Source: Mesostigma viride (taxonomy: Eukaryota; Streptophyta; Mesostigmatophyceae; Mesostigmatales; Mesostigmataceae). Taken from it: DNA of 64,000 nucleotides. The notes beneath the pieces were generated by a model. The model was given only the letters and a program-made list of their open reading frames with translations, did no database searches and was not told the DNA's origin. The position numbers and the translations under genes are program-made. The stretch is taken from positions 3,638,251-3,702,250 of the forward strand of contig RPFO01000080.1 in NCBI GenBank assembly GCA_009746045.1. The letters run 5' to 3'. Positions 1 to 8,624 of this stretch are shown here, in pieces (the stretch's first letter is position 1; each line of letters begins with the position of its first letter).

Positions 1-613
1 GAAACTGCCCAAAAAGAACGAAAAAAACTTCGAACGATGAGCTCATAGAAGAAAGAACTGATAGCACATAACATTCGCGACAAATCTATACCTGTCCCTC
101 GCAGATCCCTCGCCCAGGCGCGCAACAACGGCCGTTCTTCCATGGAAGGTTCCGACATGCACTGCGCAGGCCTGAAGAATTACTTACCGAGAATAGCCAA
201 AAATGTAGCAAAAAGCACCAGTTTGGTTTGGAATTCAATGCTACCGATATTAATGCATCGTTTACGGTCAAAAAGCCCCCTAAAACTGCGAATTCACTGC
301 CGCTATCACGAATTCTATTTTATTCCGCGCGACCAAAAAATGCAGTTTACCCCCCATGCCGATGGCAGTAAAAGAAAGCAGCGATATTGTAAACCAGCAA
401 CTTGCCGCCACAGCCCAACATCATTAAATCATCGTCTCCAACATTCGAGCATTTTTTTTGCATTTCTCTATAGCCCTACATTGCTAGTTTCGCCTAAACG
501 CAGTCGCCATGGCCACTTCCGCAAGGGATGCGCGCACCGTGCACCCACTTTTCACTTCACGGCGGTACCGCGAATATTTTTGGCGCCAAAAAATTCGGCG
601 GGCGCACGTCCCC
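1..613 (-). mobile_element. Terminal fragment of a TTAA-target DNA transposon (fold-back family)
   Basis: The segment ends in CCCC followed by TTAA (614-617). Read on the minus strand it begins GGGGACGTGC and then runs into the palindromic GAATTTTTTGGCGCC block. The TTAA element at 23987 has the same layout (GGGGACATGAC, then GGAATTTTTTGGCGCC). The stretch 435-600 also matches 62790-62955 of the giant inverted repeat, including the shared CGCCATGGCCACTTCCGCAAGG. The element therefore continues to the left of the window and terminates at 613. No transposase is visible; open frames here are short and overlap on both strands, so I treat them as chance. The TTAA duplication and GGGG ends resemble the piggyBac superfamily, but that assignment is inference. 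Confidence 0.6.
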
Positions 614-630
614 TTAATTGCCGTATCGTG

Positions 631-842
631 TCTTCACGTCTTCACGTCTTCACGTCTTCACGTCTTCACGTCTTCACGTCTTCACGTCTTCACGTCTTCA
701 CGTCTTCACGTCTTCACGTCTTCACGTCTTCACGTCTTCACGTCTTCACGTCTTCACGTCTTCACGTCTTCACGTCTTCACGTCTTCACGTCTTCACGTC
801 TTCACCGCGTCTTCACCTGTCTTCACGTCTTCACGTCTTCAC
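631..842. repeat. 8-bp tandem repeat (TCTTCACG)n
   Basis: About 22 uninterrupted copies of TCTTCACG run from 631 to about 804, followed by degenerate copies to 842. Because 8 is not a multiple of 3, all three plus frames stay open and give artefactual SSRLHVFT-type peptides. The array lies between the TTAA element end at 613 and the LTR element that begins at 957. The remaining 843-956 shows nothing recognisable. Confidence 0.95.
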
Positions 843-956
843 CTGAACACCTGAACTTTGCGTATCGTATCTTTGATACATTGCATCATTTGCATGCCTT
901 GGAGCTGCACGTCTTCAAGCAGTGTCACCCAGTTCCCGCTTGATTCAAATGCACTT

Positions 957-1782
957 TGTTAGGGATATTATATCCACCTGACCACAATATATCCCAGCCT
1001 GATTTATTTCTTGTTGGATTTATTCCATATGGACTGGGAATTTGATAGCTTTGATAAGCTTGATGAATTGGGCTCAATGAGCTGATCAATATTCATGTGC
1101 CATAGTCCTATACTTGGACATGGATGACTTGTACCCTGAGTCAGCCTAGTAGCATCACGTATTTGATTGACAAGTGGTGCTATGGCCTAGTGGACAAGTG
1201 TTTGGTCCATGAGCTGACAAATGTTGGAAGCTCATGATGACACATGTTATGACTTACATGATGACAAGTGGGTAGACTCATTGCATGACACTTGTCACTC
1301 CAAGGAGAAGAGATGTGTCACTTTATTAATTATGTTATGTGGCACATTATTACGTAGACACTTGGCATCTAGCCATTATGCCAGCTCATTGGATCAATGA
1401 TGTCTAGAATGTTCTAGGAATGTTCTAAGAATATGCCAGGAATATTCCTGGAATATACTGAGAATATGCTGGGAATATGCTAGGAATATGCTAGGATGTT
1501 TCTACAAGCTTCTGTGATGATGTCATTGCTGATGTCATCCTTCCTAGCCTAAAAGGTGTAAAAGGAAACTGCCCCCTAAGGGCAGGTACCTCCATTCTAC
1601 CTCCATTTAACCTCTATTGAACCTCTATTCCTAACCTCTAAGCCTATGAAATAAAACTCTTTTTCTGGTCTCTCTTCCATTGTCTTCAAGCTCAGTCTTT
1701 CATCACCTGCAAGGTGAAAGGGTAGCAAGGCCAAGCACAAGGCATTGTGTAAAACCCATTAGTTTCCTCTACCTTTCCAACA
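957..1782 (+). repeat. 5' LTR of the copia element
   Basis: Begins TGTTAGGGAT and ends CCTTTCCAACA, directly against the primer-binding site. It holds three GAANNTTC boxes (1407-1447), a TATA-like position carrying TGTAAAA (1556-1562) and an AATAAA polyadenylation signal near 1650. The 3' copy matches except for three substitutions: G/A in the TATA-like box, T/C near 1180 and A/G near 1345. Confidence 0.95.
1407..1447. promoter_or_regulatory. Cluster of three heat-shock-element-like GAANNTTC boxes in the LTR
   Basis: GAATGTTC occurs at 1407-1414 and 1418-1425, and GAATATTC at 1440-1447, with starts 11 and 22 bp apart, close to one and two helical turns. Further half sites (GAATAT) continue to about 1495. 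The same cluster recurs at 7006-7046 in the 3' LTR. GAANNTTC is the core of heat-shock factor sites; heat-driven expression of this element is inference. Confidence 0.5.
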
Positions 1783-1795
1783 TGGTATCGGAGGA
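1783..1795 (+). other. Primer-binding site, initiator tRNA-Met type
   Basis: TGGTATCGGAG follows the LTR's terminal CA directly. It closely matches TGGTATCAGAG, the usual complement of the initiator methionine tRNA 3' end used by plant copia elements, with one mismatch. Confidence 0.85.
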
Positions 1796-1801
1796 TTGTT
1801 C

Positions 1802-2827
1802 ATGAGCTCCAAGAAGACCACCAAGAAACCCAGCCCAGTTACAAGCTCCATGGCGAGCGAGGTGGACTACACTCCTATGCTGAATGTGTGCTCCAAGATG
1901 GTGCTGAAATTCGATGGCACAAGTCTACGTGGCTGGGAGGAGACCAAGACATCCCTTGAGGGCTTCTGTTGCTTCTACGGGGTTAAGGATGTTCTGCTTG
2001 GCACCAAGGAGGACCCCAAGGCTGACATGGCTGTCGGCCTTGTCATCTCAGCTGCACTTGTTGGAGAAGCGAGGCGCATCCTATCGCTCGTGCCAGACCA
2101 ATCTGGCAGCAAGCTCTATAAGACGCTGAGGGAGGTCTACGAGCAGCAAAAGCTCACCAAGAGCCACCGGATGGACCTCAGGGTCCAGCTGCACAGGCTG
2201 CAAACGAAGCCAGGGGAGACCATGGGGCAGTATATCCTAATAAGGGGACTGCTGCTGCTGGCGGAGTACCGTGCTGTGGGGGGAGTCATGAGTGACCAAG
2301 ACTTCGCAGCCATTCTCAAGAGCGGCCTGCCAGACAAATATCGCCCTGCGCTGATATCGGTGCATTTCAAGGAGGAGGACAACTTGGAGGAGGTCAAGGC
2401 TGCGCTGCTGGAAGCGGAGGACATGCTGATGGGAGGGCATTCTGCTGAAGCAAAGAAGGAGAGCTCATCGGACGGCCAGGCTTTCCACACTACTGCCAAG
2501 AAAGGTGGAGGAAAGCGGTGCTATCACTGCAAGAAGCTTGGGCACGTGGAGGCCCAGTGCTGGGAGAAGCATCCGGAGCTGAAGCAAGAACGCAAGAACC
2601 AGGCGACGCGACGGAACCACGCGACATCAGCGGCGAGAAAGGGGCACTCACCAGGTGCCAGCGAGGCGCACATCACCCAGGAGGCTGCAGAGCTGCCGTC
2701 CGGCTTCGTCTTCGCCACCATGCATCGCCGAGTCGCCATCGCCGTCGGACACTGCTGCACTCACGCAATAGTGAAAAGAAGGCGCCGACCAGCTGGGTGC
2801 TGGATTCTGCAGCGAGCTGTCACATGA
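1802..2827 (+). CDS. gag: Gag (UBN2-like capsid plus CCHC zinc knuckle) of the copia element
   Basis: The protein forms the capsid of the retrotransposon particle and packages its RNA. The ATG at 1802 is the first in frame after the primer site. After a Lys/Ser/Thr-rich start, residues of about 20-210 look like the copia-type capsid region (KFDGTSLRGWEETKTSLEGF, LYKTLREVYEQQK, and the MGQYI and FAAILKSGLP segments). A CCHC knuckle follows: CYHCKKLGHVEAQC, spacing C-x2-C-x4-H-x4-C, coded near 2518-2560. The tail after about 2700 changes composition because the protease reading frame takes over in another frame, and the frame closes at 2827. Either a ribosomal frameshift or a mutation separates gag from the protease; sequence alone cannot tell which. 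Function as Gag is secure. Confidence 0.9.
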   Translation: MSSKKTTKKPSPVTSSMASEVDYTPMLNVCSKMVLKFDGTSLRGWEETKTSLEGFCCFYGVKDVLLGTKEDPKADMAVGLVISAALVGEARRILSLVPDQSGSKLYKTLREVYEQQKLTKSHRMDLRVQLHRLQTKPGETMGQYILIRGLLLLAEYRAVGGVMSDQDFAAILKSGLPDKYRPALISVHFKEEDNLEEVKAALLEAEDMLMGGHSAEAKKESSSDGQAFHTTAKKGGGKRCYHCKKLGHVEAQCWEKHPELKQERKNQATRRNHATSAARKGHSPGASEAHITQEAAELPSGFVFATMHRRVAIAVGHCCTHAIVKRRRRPAGCWILQRAVT

Positions 2828-3450
2828 CGCCATGCCCGTCGGATTTCGTGTGCCTGCACCCTCACAACAGGGAAATCGCCGGCTCAGGCGGCAAACTGAA
2901 GGCGACAGCCATCGGGACTGTCAAGCTGAAGCTGCCGGGCCAGGAGGCAGACGTGCACCTCCAAAACGCGCTGCTCGTTCCAAAGCTGAGCACCCGACTT
3001 TTATCTGTCGGCCAGCTCGTCAAGGATGGCCACAACGTCGACCTCGCCAAGCGGGTTGCTGTGCTGGACAGCAGGCCCTGCAGCATCGTGACGATGAACA
3101 ACACCTACTTTTTGCCCGCGCGCGGTGCGGACGCAGCGATGGACGCCATCCCAGAGCTGAAATCTTCGGCGACGAGCTTCAAGGACGTCGACGCTGCCTG
3201 TCAAGGGCAGAAAATGGCGAGCAGCGAGCGCAGCATCTCACGTGCCTCGGGACACGCGGCGGAGTGGCTGGCCGTGGGCCTAACGGTCATACTGGCCATG
3301 CTTGCCCGTGTATGCGGGATCGGGGGCGGCCTACTGGGCATTACTCGCACACTGCGTGGCTTTTTATATGTACTCTGCGCCGGCCCAGTGGATGTTCACG
3401 CCAATTCGAGAAGTTTCCAGCGCAATGGAGAAGTCCGTGTCAGACGCTGA
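2755..3450 (+). pseudogene. pol: Copia protease with start of the pre-integrase region, truncated
   Basis: The frame one base off from gag carries the copia protease signature WVLDSAASCHMTP (from 2794; catalytic Asp at about 2803). Further on come LLSVGQL and TMNNTYFLP, which mark the junction to the pre-integrase region in copia polyproteins. After about 3150 the similarity stops. The frame then runs through a hydrophobic stretch (AEWLAVGLTVILAMLARVCG, about 3258-3315) and ends at 3450. The HHCC, integrase core, reverse transcriptase and RNase H are absent. I read this as the remnant pol of a non-autonomous element. The hydrophobic stretch could be membrane-spanning, or a by-product of replaced sequence. 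Confidence 0.8.
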
Positions 3451-3904
3451 AGTACTTCCAGAAACCGCGGTCCAGAACAGCCCAGTGCAGGCGGAGCGCA
3501 TTGTCGCCGCCAGCATACCAGATGATACTGGTGCTAGTAACCAAAGTCCGGCGACCAGGCCAAAGGCGCGGCGCTCGAACGCTGCCAGCCTAACTGAGGG
3601 GGAACAAATTCGTGACGCGAGGGCGAAATCGACCAAGCTGCAAAATTTTTCCAAGTCCTGGACTGCCAAGTCCGGTGCTGGCGCGAGGCCTCGAGCGAGC
3701 CGACAACGACGTGGACAGCGAACTGTCAGCCACAGTGCTGTCAAGCACCAACGGTCAGGTCGACTGCAAAATGCTGCCAAGGCATCACGTCGGTCAGTTT
3801 ACGGTGTTCGGCCAGGCCATGGCATTTGCAAATGCGCTAGCTGCGACGACCCTTGGAAATTGTCGCCCAGGATGCACAGATCCCACTCCTCAAGGTTGCC
3901 CTAA
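3302..3904 (+). CDS. Hypothetical basic ORF in the replaced pol region
   Basis: This 200-codon frame overlaps the end of the protease frame. Its start contains a hydrophobic segment (YWALLAHCVAFYMYSAPAQW), followed by a polar, Arg/Lys/Ser-rich part with no cysteines until the last 25 residues. I do not recognise it. It sits where integrase and reverse transcriptase should be in a copia element, so it may be captured host sequence or degenerate element DNA. Composition (few stops, Arg- and Ala-rich) is mildly coding-like, but there is no independent support for expression. Confidence 0.3.
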   Translation: MPVYAGSGAAYWALLAHCVAFYMYSAPAQWMFTPIREVSSAMEKSVSDAEVLPETAVQNSPVQAERIVAASIPDDTGASNQSPATRPKARRSNAASLTEGEQIRDARAKSTKLQNFSKSWTAKSGAGARPRASRQRRGQRTVSHSAVKHQRSGRLQNAAKASRRSVYGVRPGHGICKCASCDDPWKLSPRMHRSHSSRLP

Positions 3905-4304
3905 TGTTTTGTCTGTGGGAAATGAACTTGTATGTCGACTTTTGTGTCGTGTTTGCTGGAAATTGTGAGGCGCCGTAAGCCTGCGTTTTCTGGTTCTTTC
4001 TTTGTGTTCTTCCAGCAATTATGTGCTTATTTTGCCATGCGTTCAGTGGCAATGGCCCACGCATTTGGGTATTGTTCCCACGAGACGTTTTCTACGTACC
4101 TGGAGTGTATATCCAGAGTTTTTTGCACGCTATTTGTGGCACTGGTCTGCGGCGTAGTGAAGCGCCGTTGTAACGTCGTCTACGACTTGTTTTCGTGAGT
4201 TGAGTGCCTGTGACGCGTGTGTTATTTTGTTTTGTGCTGAGAGCATTGCTTGTATGCAAGTGTTTACGTCCTTTGTGTCGAATTGGGCTGTGCATTTCGG
4301 CATA

Positions 4305-5787
4305 ATTATTAATTAATTAAACTCGTGCGCCCGTTGGGGAGTCACGGAGCACCGAAGTGCTTTTAATCCCTGTGTGTGCACTACAGGAGAAAGGGCAGAG
4401 ACCCCCAGTCTCCTTCATGCCAAAGGCATGCCACAGCTGCAATCGGGCGCGGCTAGCTAAAAGGACAGGCTAACGCTCCGGCAAACTGTGGGTGCAATAA
4501 GACCCATGTGAGCATATCATAGCAAGGAGCGTGGGCAAGTAATCTGAACATAGCCAGGGCGTAGCATGGCTGTACTAGGACTAGGCTAAGGCTATGGCTG
4601 GTTGTGTACCGTGCGTTGGCGGCACGTGACTAGGTGTGTTGGCACAGCTAGGCAACATTCTAGGCATGGCTGCCTTGGTTACAAGCTAGGGCTATTGCTA
4701 TTCTAGCCCGCTGGGGGCGTCCACATCTTGTGGTTGATCATCAGGTCCCCGCCCCTCCAGTACACCTTGGGCTTCTGGGGGTCCTGCTTATGGCGGAGGT
4801 ATTCCGGCCACAGGTCGCGTCGCTGCTGTTGCTGAGCGGGGGTGAGGTCGTCATCCAGCGTCCAGGTGAGGTCGTGCAACCGCTTGCGACGAGAGAGGAA
4901 CCGCTGCTTATCCTCAGGGGAGGGGAAGGTGAGTAGGACTGGTGGGGGAGCCGCCTTGTCCCGTGAGTGGGGAAGGCGGTGGCACCCACGCAGTTCTACC
5001 TCACCTACCAGGCCCATGAGGGTAAGAAGCTGGTTCTTGAGCTCGTCAGCAAGAGAGGTTGACGTCTCACCTGGCTTCTGGGGGAAGCGACGTAGCACCA
5101 CTCGGCACTCGCGGCGAGCGCGGTCGGTGACCTCCCGTTGCTGGGCTTGGCGGTCCTCCAGCTCCTGGAGCTTTGTGGCGATGGCGTCGGTGGTGGAGGC
5201 GGTCGCTGACCGCAGCAGGTCCGCGTAGGAGAGCGGCGGGAGGTCGCCAGCATCCTGCCGGGGTGGCTGGGATGCAATGGTGGCCGTCTGCTCCGCTATC
5301 TTGGGGACCTGTGTGGCCAGGGCCTCGGTGTGGGCGGTGATGGCCTCAAGCTTCTTCAGGAGCACGCCACACTTGCCCTCCACCTGGTTAAGGCGAGAGA
5401 CAAGTGCAGCATGCGTTTCCGAAGCCTGCGCCGCGGTGTGTAGCGCCGTGAACTGGGGTTGTAGCTTGTGGACGACCTTGGTTTCCACGTTGGAGACCCG
5501 GGCTTCCACCGTGTTGAGCGTCGTGTTCAGCGAGGTCAGCTTCTCGGCCAACGGCCAGGTCACGTGCTCCTCCAGCACTGCTCGGATGTCATCCTTGCAG
5601 AGGGAGGAAGCCGATGTGTCTGTCGGCTGCGCAGGCTGGGCTGGGGCGCGGATGTTGGTGGCGATTTGGTCCAGGGGTAGCTGGAAGAAGCTGCACAGGA
5701 TAGCGAGGCGGTGGTCCCCCCTGTTAAAGAACCTCTCCAGGTTCTCGTCGGGGATTGGCCCTGTGACCCCATGGAGCTTGCGTTCCC
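4305..5787 (-). mobile_element. L1-like ORF1-only (half-LINE) insertion inside the copia element
   Basis: The segment is bracketed by a perfect 10-bp duplication, TTTCGGCATA, at 4295-4304 and 5788-5797. On the minus strand it starts inside an open ORF1 frame, runs through ORF1 (stop near 4703) and a ~400-nt 3' region, and ends in a TTAATTAATTAA-type tail at 4305-4320. The last ~35 nt before the tail match the 3' end of the RT-encoding LINE at 44990-45030, including a CCC-CAAC-GGG hairpin. There is no ORF2. This is the organisation of a half-L1: a short element that carries only the RNA-binding protein and depends on another LINE's reverse transcriptase. It is 5' truncated, since the frame is open at 5787. 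Confidence 0.85.
4703..5787 (-). CDS. LINE ORF1-like protein (coiled coil, RRM-like, C-terminal domain), 5' truncated
   Basis: The frame is open from the 5' end of the insertion (5787) to a stop at 4703, about 360 codons, with no start visible. The order matches L1 ORF1p-like chaperones. A long heptad-rich helix comes first (LAEKLTSLNTTLNTVEARV, then VSRLNQVEGKCGVLLKKLEA). An RRM-like part follows (ECRVVLRRFPQ, LGCHRLPHSRDK-type turn, PPPVLLTF). The C-terminal domain has the recognisable FLSRRKRLHDLTWTLDDDLT and QQQQRRDLWPEYLRHK. Such proteins coat LINE RNA as trimers and help target-primed reverse transcription. No endonuclease or reverse transcriptase follows. The frame is intact over its visible length, so this copy is young. 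Confidence 0.8.
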
Positions 5788-6555
5788 TTTCGGCATAGCC
5801 TGTAATGTCGGACGTTATGTTTACTCTCGGGCATTGATTTGTGAATCGTGACGAAGTAATCGTTACCTGTGTTCGCCTTTGTGGCGGTAATGTTTTGCAC
5901 GTCCTGTTTTCTTTGCTATGAAGCGCGTTTATCTGTTATGGCCACTGTGTCTTGTGTTGAAGGTTGTATTGTACCTTGTTTGTGCGGCATTTGTTGCATG
6001 CCAATATGTTTGTTTGCTCACCCCGTTTAAATATTGGCGTAAAACGTGATGTTGGTGTCATTAATTTTGTGAGATGGCGTATGTTATGTTGCTCCGTGTG
6101 TATACAGCACGTGTTGTTGCCGTTACCCTACCTCTATACCGTTTGGGTTAGCTCATAGGGACTTTCTTTGTTGGCATGTGTTGCCGTATTATATTTGTGG
6201 GACTGTGTGGCCCTATTGTGTCCATGGGCAGCCGCTTTGAGTGAGGGGGGAATGTAGCATCTAGAGCACTTTTTCCAACTAAGGGTTGGGTATCAGCCAT
6301 CCAGGATGGGCAGCTAGTGCGTTGCTGCTATGGTAGGACACTCATTCGCGTTGCCAGGGGGAGACGGATCAGTGGCGGTAGTGCGGCTCACGACCGCATG
6401 TTGGAGCTTCAAGCGTTTCACGAGGACGGCATCTTCATTTTCAGTTGCACCATGCTAGCAACTGGACGGCATGCTACGAGCATGTGGTTAAGGGGGGTGT
6501 TGAGATTCCACCTACCCAGGCATCTTTTGCATTGTGCCCATGTGGCTAAGGGGGG

Positions 6556-7381
6556 TGTTAGGGATATTATATCCACCTGACCACAATATATCCCAGCCTG
6601 ATTTATTTCTTGTTGGATTTATTCCATATGGACTGGGAATTTGATAGCTTTGATAAGCTTGATGAATTGGGCTCAATGAGCTGATCAATATTCATGTGCC
6701 ATAGTCCTATACTTGGACATGGATGACTTGTACCCTGAGTCAGCCTAGTAGCATCACGTATTTGATTGACAAGTGGCGCTATGGCCTAGTGGACAAGTGT
6801 TTGGTCCATGAGCTGACAAATGTTGGAAGCTCATGATGACACATGTTATGACTTACATGATGACAAGTGGGTAGACTCATTGCATGACACTTGTCACTCC
6901 AAGGAGAAGAGATGTGTCACTTTATTAATTATGTTATGTGGCGCATTATTACGTAGACACTTGGCATCTAGCCATTATGCCAGCTCATTGGATCAATGAT
7001 GTCTAGAATGTTCTAGGAATGTTCTAAGAATATGCCAGGAATATTCCTGGAATATACTGAGAATATGCTGGGAATATGCTAGGAATATGCTAGGATGTTT
7101 CTACAAGCTTCTGTGATGATGTCATTGCTGATGTCATCCTTCCTAGCCTAAAAGGTATAAAAGGAAACTGCCCCCTAAGGGCAGGTACCTCCATTCTACC
7201 TCCATTTAACCTCTATTGAACCTCTATTCCTAACCTCTAAGCCTATGAAATAAAACTCTTTTTCTGGTCTCTCTTCCATTGTCTTCAAGCTCAGTCTTTC
7301 ATCACCTGCAAGGTGAAAGGGTAGCAAGGCCAAGCACAAGGCATTGTGTAAAACCCATTAGTTTCCTCTACCTTTCCAACA
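6556..7381 (+). repeat. 3' LTR of the copia element
   Basis: Same 826-bp length as the 5' LTR, starting right after the purine run CTAAGGGGGG. Unlike the 5' copy it has an intact TATAAAA box (7156-7162). It is followed by the duplication CACTT (7382-7386), after which unrelated sequence begins. Confidence 0.95.
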
Positions 7382-7456
7382 CACTTAGCGCTTGAATTCG
7401 TGACTTCGCCCCGCTCAAGGTGGAAAGAATGATGGGCACTAGCCACGGGAACTATG

Positions 7457-7768
7457 CCCGATGCTGATAGCCGAAGCGATGACATGGAGGAATTGATTGA
7501 TTTGTGTTATGCATGCCGGGGACGATTGTAGGAAATGGGTGCTAGGAAAGAAATCTGGTGCCATGAAAGTAGTTTTTTGGCCGGTGCAAACCACCAATGC
7601 GCCGGCCGATGTGGCAAGGTCCTGCACGGCATCTGTACGCATATTTTCAGGCACGCAGAAGACGGTGACGGCACGGAATGGCAATGCTCTGACTGCGGCG
7701 GCCCTCCACGATGCCAGCCGTGCGCCACGCTCGAGCAGCCAGGGCACACTAGCAACATCCCACACTAG
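7457..7768 (+). pseudogene. PHD-like zinc-finger coding region with one in-frame stop
   Basis: From an ATG at 7457 the frame reads MPDADSRSDDMEELIDLCYAC, meets a TAG near 7532, then continues in the same frame. The later part has WCHES, HQCAGRCGKVLHGICTH and WQCSDC. The spacing C-x2-C, C-x3-C-x4-H-x2-C, W-x-C-x2-C is that of a PHD finger (a histone-tail or chromatin reader), with an unusually long first loop. The stop lies inside that loop, so either the gene is dead or a short intron removes it. It is followed by three 16-bp repeats (CACACTAGCAACAGCC, 7745-7792). The relation to the Asp-rich frame at 7809 and the Gln-rich frame at 13 kb is likely but unproven. Confidence 0.45.
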
Positions 7769-7784
7769 CAACAGCCCACACTAG

Positions 7785-8118
7785 CAACAGCCCACGGAGC
7801 CTTCCACTATGAGCCCAGAGTGCCCGGGTGTTTCGTTTCGCAGGCGCATCACCGAGGATGACCTGAATTTTGATGATGATGGCGGTTGTGATGATGCAGC
7901 TGCAAGGGCAGAAGATGACTTTGATCATGGTGATGATGCAGCTGCAAGGGCAGAAGATGACTTTGATCATGGTGATGATGCAGCTGCAAGGGCAGAGGAT
8001 GACTTCCATGATGATGGGGCTGCAAATGCGACAAACGAGAAAGATTCCGGGGTGTCTCCTTTGCGTCCTGCCGACGAGCATGTTCATTCGAACCCGGGTT
8101 CGGGGCTGGACGCCACTA
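7785..8118 (+). CDS. Asp-rich repeat coding region, interrupted by the CACTA element
   Basis: The frame (first ATG 7809) encodes three near-identical copies of an acidic unit, DDAAARAEDDFDHG, produced by a 45-bp tandem DNA repeat (about 7885-8020). It then reads through a Ser/Pro-rich linker to LDATT at 8117, where the CACTA element begins. If the 4159-bp element and one TA are removed, the frame continues without a stop into 12280 and beyond (KKALFSSPLPEAG). That makes this the left half of a split gene. Acidic repeats of this type often act as flexible or activation regions, but no function is assigned. Confidence 0.5.
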
Positions 8119-8139
8119 CACTAGGAACTCAATTTCTGA

Positions 8140-8480
8140 GAAAATTCTCAAAACCCTCAATTTTCTCACCTTTTGTGAGAATTTTTTGAGAAAATTGAGA
8201 AAAATCTCAATTTTTTTCCGCAAACGCTAGGCAAAAAATCTCACCAGGGTGAGATTTTGGTGAGAAAAAGGGCGTTTTGGTGAGATTGGGGTGAGAAAAA
8301 ACCCTAAAGTGAGAAAAAAGGTGAGAATGGGTGAGAAAAAGGCAGAAAGATTGAGAAAATTGAGAAAATTGAGAAGTTTCTCACCAACACGAGAAAAATC
8401 ACTAACACGAGAAAAATCACAAGTCAACGTGGTGAGAAATTTCTCACCAAGAGTGTAACACGAGAAAAATCATGAGCTTT
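8140..8480. repeat. Left subterminal GTGAGAAA repeats of the CACTA element
   Basis: Roughly twenty copies of GAGAAAA or GTGAGAAA (and their complement TCTCAC) crowd this AT-rich stretch. The mirror zone 11940-12260 has the complementary TTTCTCAC at a similar density. Presumed transposase-binding array. Confidence 0.8.
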
Positions 8481-8624
8481 ATTTCATTAAGTCCTTAACG
8501 TGAAAAAAAAACTCAACACCACTTTGATATGCATTGTAGGGTGCACAAAGGTGCAATATAGGGTTGTCATACAATATAAAACAGCACATCATTCCATAAA
8601 CAATGCTGTCATGCCCAAATTAAA

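Larger units (their letters stand above)
957..7381 (+). mobile_element. Complete non-autonomous Ty1/copia LTR retrotransposon
   Basis: Two 826-bp LTRs (957-1782 and 6556-7381) begin TG and end CA, and are flanked by the 5-bp duplication CACTT (952-956 and 7382-7386). A tRNA-Met type primer site starts at 1783 and a polypurine run (AAGGGGGG, to 6555) precedes the 3' LTR. By eye the LTRs differ at three positions, so the insertion is young. The interior encodes Gag and a copia-type protease, but no integrase, reverse transcriptase or RNase H could be found, so it must be mobilised in trans. A separate L1-like insertion occupies 4305-5787. The stretches 3905-4294 and 5798-6544 hold no gene I can support. 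Confidence 0.95.

Noticed and set aside
631-804. Telomere-like repeat
   Set aside because: TCTTCACG does not match known telomere units, and the array lies between transposons.
142-943. Long plus-strand ORFs ending in SSRLHVFT repeats
   Set aside because: All three frames are open because of the 8-bp repeat; the upstream part is transposon end sequence.
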